A stretch of DNA of 6,821 bases from Pseudomonadota bacterium (GTDB taxonomy: Bacteria > Pseudomonadota > Gammaproteobacteria > Pseudomonadales > UBA5518): assembly GCA_022705125.1 (NCBI GenBank), contig JAKJFB010000159.1:1-6821 (forward strand), written 5' to 3'. A program made the translations under genes and the position numbers. This document shows, one piece after another, positions 1 to 6,821 of this stretch. The notes beneath the pieces are model-generated. The model saw only the letters and a program-made list of their open reading frames with translations, was not told the origin of the DNA and did not search any database. Within the stretch, counting starts at the first letter, position 1. The number at the start of each line of letters is the position of its first letter.

Positions 1-1
1 C

Positions 2-238
2 GCCGTCGCCGGCCTCACCGACGTGGATGCGATCACGCTGTCGATGGCGCAGGGCTCGCGCGATGGCATCGGCTTCGCGGTGGCCACGCACGCGATCGGC
101 ATCGCCGCGGTGTCGAACACGCTGGTGAAATGCACGATGGTGCTGGCGCTGGGGCGCGGCCCGCTGCGCCCGCGACTCGCGGTCGCGACGGCCGTGCTCG
201 TCGCCTGCGGGGGGCTGGCGGCGCTCATCGTCAACTGA
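2..238 (+). CDS. C-terminal end of a DUF4010 / MgtC-SapB family membrane protein (5' truncated by window edge)
   Basis: The reading frame is open from base 2 and ends at a TGA at 236-238, giving the last 78 residues of a protein that starts outside the window. The visible part begins with the segment [13 protein letters not shown], which I recognise as typical of the DUF4010 domain at the C-terminus of some MgtC/SapB-type integral membrane proteins. Two hydrophobic stretches follow: about residues 25-50, holding an SNTLVK motif, and the last 20 residues, ending in LIVN. Both look like transmembrane helices. The substrate and role of DUF4010 proteins are not established; MgtC relatives are linked to magnesium limitation and acid adaptation, which I do not extend to this protein. 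An in-frame GTG at 23 is internal to the conserved motif and is not the real start. The gene is convergent with ygiQ and functionally unrelated to it as far as can be seen. Confidence 0.82.
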   Translation, partial: AVAGLTDVDAITLSMAQGSRDGIGFAVATHAIGIAAVSNTLVKCTMVLALGRGPLRPRLAVATAVLVACGGLAALIVN

Positions 239-245
239 ACCCCCA

Positions 246-278
246 GACCGCCTGCCTGCGCGCCGACGGCAGCTGGTC
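246..278 (+). terminator. Candidate hairpin terminator between convergent genes (no clear U-tract)
   Basis: Seven bases after the DUF4010 gene stop, GACCG (246-250) can pair with TGGTC (274-278, including one G-U pair). After one C-C mismatch, CTGCC (252-256) pairs with GGCAG (268-272), leaving an 11-nt loop. The stem has about ten pairs and falls exactly between two converging genes. No T-run follows on the + strand (the next bases are GATCAATT), so it is not a canonical intrinsic terminator. On the minus strand the wobble becomes a C-A mismatch, so the fold fits the + strand transcript better. In DNA this GC-rich, stems of this size also arise by chance. Confidence 0.33.
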
Positions 279-280
279 GA

Positions 281-2398
<2,118 letters not shown>

Positions 2399-2401
<3 letters not shown>

Positions 2402-2413
2402 GCCGGCATTGTA
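2399..2413 (-). promoter_or_regulatory. Candidate -10 box for a leaderless ygiQ transcript
   Basis: On the minus strand the hexamer TACAAT (2413-2408) is followed by exactly six bases, GCCGGC, and then the ygiQ ATG (2401-2399). A transcript starting at the usual distance from this -10 would begin at or next to the A of the ATG. That fits the absence of any ribosome-binding sequence. No good -35 element is seen 16-18 nt further upstream, where the sequence is almost pure G/C, so the promoter would be -10 dependent or need help. This is inferred from spacing and composition alone. Confidence 0.4.
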
Positions 2414-2478
2414 ACGCCGCCACGGACCCGCCCGGGTACCGGAATCGGGCAATAAGCCCCCTGGTCGCCCGCGCGCGA
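2402..2478 (-). other. Spacer between motB and ygiQ
   Basis: This 77-nt spacer separates the motB stop from the ygiQ start. Apart from the TACAAT box it holds small GC-rich inverted repeats, such as GGGC-TTATT-GCCC and ACCC-GGGC-GGGT read on the minus strand. Both stems are only 4 bp and neither is followed by a T-run, so no terminator is claimed. Read-through from motAB into ygiQ is possible. Confidence 0.4.
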
Positions 2479-3450
2479 TCAGGGCCCGGCTGCGTCCGGC
2501 GCGCTGCCCGCGGCCGGCGCCGGGTCGGTTTCGCGCAGGATTTCCTCAGGCGTGCGCGAGACCAGCGTGGTCCCCTTCAACGCGTCCTCGATGTCCTTCT
2601 TCAGGACCAGGATCACGATGCGCCGGTTGCTCGGCGCGGCGGGCTGGTCGGCCAGGCGCGGCACCGAGGCGCTCATGCCCTGCACGGTGAGCACCTTGTC
2701 CTCGGGGTAGCCGCCGTCGATCAGGGCGCGGCGCGCACTGTTGGCGCGGTCCGCGGAGAGCTCCCAGTTGCTGTAGTTCGCCCCGTCGCGGTAGGCGACG
2801 GCGTCGGTGTGGCCGTTGATACTGAGCTTGTTGGCCACCGCCCGCAGGCGCGGGGCCAGCGCCAGCAGCACCTCGCGCGCGTAGTCCTGCAGCACGCTCT
2901 CGCCGCTGTCGAACATCGGGCGGTTATCGTTGTCGACGAGCTGGATGCGCAGTCCCAGCGCGGTCTGGTCGATGATGATCTGGTCGCGCAGCTTGATGAA
3001 CGCGGAGTCTTCCCTGCCGAGCTCCTCCTCCAGCGCGCGCTGCAGCTCGTCCAGCGCCTGCTTCTCGCGCTCGGCCTGCTCGGCGTGCAGCTCGGCATCC
3101 GAGGCGCGCTCGAGCGCCGGCTCGGCCTCGCTGCGCCCGGCCTGTGTCAGCGGGTTGTCGAGCATGATGGCGCCGGTGTTGGCCCCGCCCGGCCCGACCT
3201 GCCCGACGCCGGGCGCGTCGAGTCCGCCGCCCTGGCCGACGATCGAGCCGCGCGGGTCGTTGAAGTAGCCCTGGATGGCGGTGCGCTCCTCCGGCGAGGT
3301 CTGCGCCAGCAGCCACATCAGCAGGAAGAAGGCCATCATCGCGGTCACGAAGTCCGCGAAGGCGACCTTCCACGAGCCACCGTGATGGCCGTGCGCGACG
3401 ACCTTCTTCTTTTTGATGATGATCGGCTGGGTCGAGGGATCCATGCTCAT
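2479..3450 (-). CDS. motB: Flagellar motor stator protein MotB
   Basis: A 323-residue MotB, the peptidoglycan-anchored half of the MotA4-MotB2 proton-channel stator that drives flagellar rotation. The N-terminus is short and basic with a KKKK run (13-16), as expected for the cytoplasmic side. A single membrane helix spans about residues 28-49 ([20 protein letters not shown]). It contains Asp33, the counterpart of the proton-carrying Asp32 of E. coli MotB. A plug-like segment follows (about 52-64), then a Gly/Pro-rich and then Glu-rich, coiled-coil-like linker (about 105-147). The OmpA-like peptidoglycan-binding domain (about 165-285) shows NGHTD (212-216), NWELSADRA (228-236) and NRRI (275-278). 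I chose the ATG at 3450 because it overlaps the motA stop as ATGA and gives the family's normal N-terminus; the frame extends 44 residues further upstream into motA, but that part does not look like MotB. The C-terminal tail after about 300 is Ala/Pro-rich and variable. Confidence 0.96.
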   Translation of the reverse strand: MSMDPSTQPIIIKKKKVVAHGHHGGSWKVAFADFVTAMMAFFLLMWLLAQTSPEERTAIQGYFNDPRGSIVGQGGGLDAPGVGQVGPGGANTGAIMLDNPLTQAGRSEAEPALERASDAELHAEQAEREKQALDELQRALEEELGREDSAFIKLRDQIIIDQTALGLRIQLVDNDNRPMFDSGESVLQDYAREVLLALAPRLRAVANKLSINGHTDAVAYRDGANYSNWELSADRANSARRALIDGGYPEDKVLTVQGMSASVPRLADQPAAPSNRRIVILVLKKDIEDALKGTTLVSRTPEEILRETDPAPAAGSAPDAAGP

Positions 3451-4298
3451 TTCTGCTTGACGCGTTCCTCGACCTCGGTCCAGCTCGGGCGTACCGAATG
3501 GAACAGGATCTTGCGCCCGAACTCGACCGCCAGCTGCGGCGGGGCGCCGGAGAAGCTGGCCATCATCGACACCTTGATGCACTCGTAGAACTTCGCTTCC
3601 TCGCGCGAGATGTGCTCGAGGTATACCGACATCGGGCCGACGAAGCCGTAGGCGAGCAGGATGCCGAGGAAGGTGCCGACCAGCGCCGCGCCGACGTGAT
3701 GCCCCAGCTCCGCGGGCGGTCCGCCGATATGCCCCATCGTGATCACGATCCCCATCACCGCGGCCACGATCCCGAAGCCGGGGAGGGCGTCGGCGACCTT
3801 GCTCATCGCGCCCGAGACCAGGTGCGATTCGGTGTGGTGGGTCTCGAGCTCGGCGTCGAACAGCGCATCGAGGTCATGCGCCGCCACGCCGCCCAGCGTC
3901 ATCACGCGCAGGTAATCGATGATGAAATCCGTGGCGCCGTGGATCTTCGCGATGCCGGTGTGCTTGCTGAAGATCGGGCTGGCCGCAGGGTCGTCGATGT
4001 CCTTCTCGATACCGAGCAGGCCTTCGCGGCGCATCTTGTTGAAGATGTCGTAGAGCAGGGCGAGCAGGTCGAGGTAGAGGGCCTTCTTGTACGGCGAGGG
4101 CTTCACCAGAGTGGCGAAGGACTTCATCACGTTGATGGTCACGCCGAGCGGATTCGACATCACCATGGCGCCGAGAGCCGCTCCGCCGATGATCAGCAAC
4201 TCGTAGGGCTGGAACAGCGCGAGGAGCTCGCCGCCGGAGAGCATGAATCCCGCGACGCAGGACCCCAGCACGACCAGCAGGCCGATGACGACATTCAT
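3447..4298 (-). CDS. motA: Flagellar motor stator protein MotA
   Basis: A 283-residue MotA, the multi-pass inner-membrane half of the flagellar stator, which converts proton flow into torque on FliG. The sequence follows E. coli MotA closely enough that key residues fall at the same numbers. Arg90 and Glu98 lie in the cytoplasmic loop that contacts FliG, Pro173 is in LPGFGIVAAVMG and Pro222 is near the last membrane helix. The N-terminus MNVVIGLLVVLGS forms the first membrane helix; YLDLLALLYDIF (75-86) and FGRKILFHSVRPS (260-272) are further family hallmarks. The ATG at 4298 was chosen because it matches the family start and has AAGGAG (4314-4309) ten bases upstream; an in-frame TTG at 4328 adds ten unconserved residues. 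Length and close similarity to the E. coli type favour a proton-driven rather than sodium-driven stator. The stop overlaps the motB start by 4 nt, so the two are probably translationally coupled, as suits an obligate complex. No other flagellar or chemotaxis gene is visible in the window. Confidence 0.96.
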   Translation of the reverse strand: MNVVIGLLVVLGSCVAGFMLSGGELLALFQPYELLIIGGAALGAMVMSNPLGVTINVMKSFATLVKPSPYKKALYLDLLALLYDIFNKMRREGLLGIEKDIDDPAASPIFSKHTGIAKIHGATDFIIDYLRVMTLGGVAAHDLDALFDAELETHHTESHLVSGAMSKVADALPGFGIVAAVMGIVITMGHIGGPPAELGHHVGAALVGTFLGILLAYGFVGPMSVYLEHISREEAKFYECIKVSMMASFSGAPPQLAVEFGRKILFHSVRPSWTEVEERVKQK

Positions 4299-4308
4299 GT
4301 AGCGATGG

Positions 4309-4314
4309 CTCCTT
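4309..4314 (-). promoter_or_regulatory. Ribosome-binding site of motA
   Basis: AAGGAG on the minus strand ends 10 nt before the ATG at 4298. It is the strongest Shine-Dalgarno match in the window and supports this start over the upstream TTG. Confidence 0.7.
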
Positions 4315-4328
4315 CGAGGGCTTGGCAA

Positions 4329-4364
4329 GCGGTGGTCGGCAGGCGACCGCGCGCTCGGGCGCGG
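4329..4364 (-). other. Two overlapping GC-rich hairpins in the motA leader
   Basis: In the 146-nt spacer before motA, GGTCG and CGACC can pair around CCTGC (within 4329-4350). A 6-bp perfect stem, CCGCGC / GCGCGG, lies at 4347-4364 with a 6-nt loop. The two share bases 4347-4350, so they compete, and both would lie 31-66 nt before the motA start in the leader RNA. There is no T-run, so neither looks like a terminator. They could shape the leader, or be chance stems in GC-rich DNA. Confidence 0.25.
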
Positions 4365-4387
4365 CGCTTCCCAAGGGTAGACCGCGA

Positions 4388-4402
4388 CCGGAATATTTCC
4401 AG
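4388..4402 (-). promoter_or_regulatory. AT-rich near-palindrome upstream of motA (possible operator or promoter core)
   Basis: CTGGAA-ATA-TTCCGG (minus strand) is a 15-bp interrupted palindrome with one mismatch, whose inner GGAA-ATA-TTCC is perfect. It is the only AT island in the 146-nt spacer between the BLUF gene stop and motA, about 90 nt before the motA ATG. Such an island could be a regulator's operator or part of a promoter. I could not place a convincing -35/-10 pair or a flagellar sigma-28 box around it. Confidence 0.3.
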
Positions 4403-4444
4403 CCTCGAGGGCAGGTCCTCAGGAGCGACCCGAAACAGGAACCC

Positions 4445-4873
4445 TCAGTCGCCGCGGCTGAGGATCGATGCGGTCGCGACCAACTCGCCGAGCAGGGCCA
4501 TGGTCGCCTTTCCCGAGCAATCGAAGGGATTGAGCTCGGCGCGCTTGAAGTATTTCAGGAGCAGCGCCGGGTTGATCTTGGCGATCTGCACCTGGCCCAT
4601 GGTCCAGTTGCCGAACTGGCGCTCGGTGATTTCCTCGTAACTCAGCAGCCGCACCTGCTGGTGGCGCTTGTCGCGCACGATCGTGTTGTAGAGCTCGCAG
4701 ACCTCGTCGCGCCCGCCCTCGAGCACCTGCATGAAGACGTCGTCGGACACGCACAGCAGGCCGGTGACGCCGAGACCGGGGTTGTTCTTGCGCGACTGAT
4801 CGAGGATGGAGTTCAGGACGGCTCCGGTGAGTGGCGTGGAAGGTCGGCTGGCGTAAAGGCAACGTACGAGCAT
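4445..4873 (-). CDS. Short BLUF-domain blue-light sensor protein
   Basis: A 142-residue protein consisting of a BLUF (sensor of blue light using FAD) domain at about 1-95 plus a helical C-terminal tail of about 45 residues. It has no output domain. The spacing of the flavin-site residues matches AppA-type domains exactly. Tyr7 (in LYASR) and Gln49 (in FMQVLEGG) are the pair needed for the photoreaction, Asn31 (RKNNPGLGVTGLL) binds the flavin ring, and Trp90 and Met92 (WTMG) lie on the fifth strand. The protein should therefore bind FAD and be photoactive, and should signal by protein-protein contact as other short BLUF proteins do. The ATG at 4873 gives the normal family start but has no good ribosome-binding site. 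It sits only 7 nt after the folE stop, so translation is probably coupled to folE. The next gene downstream is motA, 146 nt away. Partner and output are unknown. Confidence 0.94.
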   Translation of the reverse strand: MLVRCLYASRPSTPLTGAVLNSILDQSRKNNPGLGVTGLLCVSDDVFMQVLEGGRDEVCELYNTIVRDKRHQQVRLLSYEEITERQFGNWTMGQVQIAKINPALLLKYFKRAELNPFDCSGKATMALLGELVATASILSRGD

Positions 4874-4880
4874 GTTGGTC

Positions 4881-5594
4881 TCACGTGCGGAGGTTGAGGA
4901 GCGACAGGAATTCGCTGCGCAGCGTGTGATCCTTGAGGAAGGATCCGCGCATGACGCTGTTCACCATCATTGTCTCGTCATCCTTGACACCACGCCAGTG
5001 CATGCAGAAGTGGTCCGCTTCCATGACCACCGCCAGCCCGTCCGGGCGGACCTTGTCCATGAGCAGCTCCGCCATCTGCGTGATCGCCTCCTCCTGGATC
5101 TGCGGCCGCGACATGACCCATTCCGCGAGGCGCGAATACTTCGACAAGCCGATCAGGTTCGAGTGCTCGTTGGGCATCAGGCCGATCCACAGCCGTCCCA
5201 TGATGGGGCAGAAATGATGGCTGCAGGCGCTGCGGACCTTGATGGGACCGACGATCATCAGTTCGTTGAGGCATTCGGCGTTCGGAAACTCGGTGACCGG
5301 CGGCGGTCCCACGTAGCGCCCGCGGAACACTTCGGTGAGATACATCTTCGCCACGCGCCGCGCCGTGTCCTGGGTGTTGTGATCGTTCTCGGTGTCGATC
5401 ACCAGGCTCTCGAGGAGGCCCTTGACCTTGCCCTCGACCTCTCCCAGCAGGGCCTCCAGCTCGCCCGGCTCCAGGAATGCCGCGATGTTGTCGTTGGCAT
5501 GGAACCGCTTGTTCGCGCGCGTGAGACGCGCACGGATGATCGACGAGACCGGTGCCGGGGACTGTTCACTCGGGGGCTTCACGTGCTCTTCCAT
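4881..5594 (-). CDS. folE: GTP cyclohydrolase I
   Basis: A 237-residue GTP cyclohydrolase I, the cytosolic homodecameric enzyme that converts GTP to 7,8-dihydroneopterin triphosphate and formate, the first step to folate and other pterins. The zinc ligands are visible as Cys124 and His127 (in SACSHHFCP) and Cys197 (in DHFCMHWRGV). Other family marks are DNTxxTARRVAKMY-like sequence at 71-85, GPIKVRSAC (116-124) and GLSKYSRLAEWV (149-160). The N-terminal 40 residues, including FHANDNI, precede the core and are unlike E. coli FolE. I associate that extension and the CSHH variant with a second FolE type in pseudomonads and relatives, but this is from memory. The ATG at 5594 is the only sensible start; the bases before it (CTCCGAACGT) give no clear ribosome-binding site. 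It begins 33 nt after the rlmD stop and ends 7 nt before the BLUF gene, which suggests an operon. Whether it is the main folate enzyme or a light- or stress-linked paralogue cannot be told here. Confidence 0.95.
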   Translation of the reverse strand: MEEHVKPPSEQSPAPVSSIIRARLTRANKRFHANDNIAAFLEPGELEALLGEVEGKVKGLLESLVIDTENDHNTQDTARRVAKMYLTEVFRGRYVGPPPVTEFPNAECLNELMIVGPIKVRSACSHHFCPIMGRLWIGLMPNEHSNLIGLSKYSRLAEWVMSRPQIQEEAITQMAELLMDKVRPDGLAVVMEADHFCMHWRGVKDDETMMVNSVMRGSFLKDHTLRSEFLSLLNLRT

Positions 5595-5627
5595 ACGTTC
5601 GGAGTCTGGCTTTGAGTTTGCACCAGT

Positions 5628-6783
5628 CTAGCGCTCCCGGGCCCGCGCGGCCAGACGGTCGAAGACCGCCAGCGATTCGAAGTGCGCGGTCTGCGGAAAC
5701 ATGGCGAAAACGCCGGCGTGCGAGAGCGACCAGGCCCCGCGGGCGCAGAGCACGGCGGCATCACGGGCCAGCGTTGCCGCGTCGCAGGAGACGTAGGCGA
5801 TGCGCCGCGCCCCCAGCCTCGCGAGCGCCGGCAGCAGCGCCGCGGCGCCGCTGCGCGGCGGGTCCAGCAGCACCAGGTCGTAGCGCGCGCGGGCCCACGC
5901 GGCCCCGGCCGGTGCGAGCGCGAGATCCGCCGCCACGAACTCGGTGTTGGCGAGGCCGTTGGCGCGCGCATTGCGCCGCGCCCAGTCTAGCAGCGCGGCA
6001 TCGCCCTCGACGCCGGTCACCCGCGCCGCGCGCGTGGCGAGCGGCAGCGTGAAATTGCCGAGCCCGCAGAACAGCTCGAGCACGTGGTCGTCCGGGCCGG
6101 GCGCCAGCTGCGCCAGGACCGCGGCGATCAGCGCGCGGTTCACGCCACGGTTGGCCTGCGTGAAATGCCAGGGCTGGAACTCCAGCACCGGCCCGTCCGG
6201 GGCCGTGGCGTAACGCAGCGGCGGGCCGGCCTCGGTCCATTGCGGCTCCTCGCCGAGCGCGGCGATGAGCCCGAGGTGCAGCACCGCGCCCTGCGCGGCA
6301 GCGAAGGCCTCCAGCCGGGCGCGGTCGGTAGCATCGAGCGCGGGCGCGCAGGCCACGCCCAGCGCGAGCCCGGGCTCGCCGGTGGCGAGCCACACTTCGC
6401 GCACGTGTCCGGGTGCGGCCAGGGTCGCGATCAGCGCAGCCAGCGGCGCAATCAGCGCGCCGGCCGCGGGCGCGAGGACGGGGCAGCTGTCGAGCGGTTC
6501 CACCACGCGCGAGGCGCCGCGGCGAAAGCCGAGCGCGGCGCGGCGCGCCCCGGCCGCCACAGTGTCCGAAGTGCGGGCAGCGAGGCGCGCGCCGCTCGGG
6601 CGAGGCGCGCAGCACCTCGATCAGCTGCGCCTCGTCGAAGCGCGCCCTGGCGTGGGTCACGCGGCAGCGCACCTGTTCGCCCGGCAGTGCGCCGGCGATG
6701 AACACGGTCTTGCCGTCGCGGCGCGCCACGCCGCGGCCGTCGTGGCTGAGGCCCGATACCTCGAGCGGTGGTGATGGTTTCAT
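5628..6783 (-). pseudogene. rlmD: Broken 23S rRNA (uracil-1939-C5) methyltransferase RlmD: internal deletion plus frameshift
   Basis: Two pieces of one RlmD (RumA) lie in different minus-strand frames. The first starts at the ATG at 6783, with AGGGG 9 nt upstream. It encodes a TRAM RNA-binding domain (GLSHDGRGVARRDGKTVFI, residues 10-28) and the start of the iron-sulfur motif, CPHFGHCGG, with Cys69 and Cys75. After about base 6553 that frame loses RlmD character. The second frame picks up near 6540 with LGFRRGASRVV and DSCPVLAP, whose Cys codon is at 6485-6483. It continues through the SAM-binding motif LELFCGLGNF, the HFTQANRGVN segment, LLDPPRSGA, the catalytic VSCDAATLARD (Cys codon 5786-5784) and the catalytic Glu of HFESLAVF, to a TAG at 5628. 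Compared with E. coli RlmD as I remember it, about 50-55 residues between the halves are missing, including the third cluster cysteine (CGGC) and the YRRRARL region. The intact enzyme methylates U1939 of 23S rRNA using SAM. As read, no functional enzyme can be made. An assembly collapse would look the same. Confidence 0.85.
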
Positions 6784-6792
6784 GCGTGTTGG

Positions 6793-6797
6793 CCCCT
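6793..6797 (-). promoter_or_regulatory. Ribosome-binding site of rlmD
   Basis: AGGGG on the minus strand ends 9 nt before the ATG at 6783 and fixes that start. Further upstream, up to the window edge, a TACCAT (minus strand, about 6814-6809) could be a -10 box, but its -35 region would lie outside the window, so no promoter is called. Confidence 0.5.
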
Positions 6798-6821
6798 GAC
6801 CCGGCGCGCATGGTAGCCCCT

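Noticed and set aside
3405..3425. Short ATC and AAG repeats at the 5' end of motB as a phase-variable tract
   Set aside because: The units are triplets encoding the III-KKKK stretch; slippage would not change the frame, and E. coli MotB has a similar hydrophobic-basic start, so this is simply coding sequence.
3448..3582. Upstream start for motB inside motA
   Set aside because: The extra 44 residues have no MotB character and the ATGA overlap start gives the usual MotB N-terminus.
4299..4444. Flagellar sigma-28 promoter before motA
   Set aside because: A GCCGACCA resembles the -10 consensus, but there is no TAAA-type -35 element at the required distance.
5595..5630. Promoter or light-regulator operator directly before folE
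   Set aside because: The 33-nt spacer has a CTGG...CCAG pair and an A-rich patch, but no convincing -35/-10 pair and no operator consensus I can state. Co-transcription with rlmD or a promoter inside rlmD is equally possible.
5761..6553. Continuation of the rlmD start frame as a 340-residue protein
   Set aside because: After about residue 77 the translation is Arg/Ala-rich noise while the true RlmD motifs are in another frame over the same bases. It is the out-of-frame product of the lesion, not a novel protein.
6530..6560. Programmed ribosomal frameshift joining the two halves of rlmD
   Set aside because: A shift in frame alone would not restore the 50 or so missing residues or the CGGC cysteine, and I see no slippery heptamer with a stimulatory structure.

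Overview
The window is very GC-rich chromosomal DNA with dense, mostly co-oriented genes and short spacers. The closest matches I can recall (an E. coli-type MotA/MotB pair, RlmD, YgiQ and a FolE with a CSHH zinc motif) point to a high-GC, probably flagellated proteobacterium, most likely a gammaproteobacterium of the Xanthomonadales/Chromatiales kind. This is inference from protein character only. I see no tRNA, rRNA, CRISPR array, insertion sequence or phage gene.

Layout from left to right: the 3' end of a DUF4010 (MgtC/SapB-type) membrane protein on the + strand (2-238) converges on a run of minus-strand genes, with a candidate hairpin terminator between them. Read in the direction of transcription (right to left), these are rlmD (6783-5628, broken), folE (5594-4881), a short BLUF blue-light sensor (4873-4445), motA (4298-3447), motB (3450-2479) and ygiQ (2401-281). 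The spacers are 33 nt, 7 nt, 146 nt, a 4-nt ATGA overlap, and 77 nt. Likely transcription units are rlmD-folE-BLUF (or folE-BLUF), motA-motB, and ygiQ, which has a -10-like box placed for a leaderless start.

How the genes relate: MotA and MotB form the proton-driven stator of the flagellar motor, and their key residues are present. FolE makes the first pterin of the folate/tetrahydropterin pathway and is tightly linked to a BLUF photoreceptor that keeps all expected flavin-site residues. A pterin-synthesis enzyme next to a photoreceptor suggests a light-response cassette, and the stator genes lie directly downstream of it. Both ideas are inferences.

The clearest anomaly is rlmD. Its N-terminal TRAM/iron-sulfur part and its C-terminal methyltransferase part are in different frames, and roughly 50-55 residues expected between them are absent. 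It is therefore a pseudogene or a local assembly collapse. Apart from that, the gene content is ordinary. I found no convincing previously undescribed system; the folE-BLUF-motAB arrangement is the best lead.
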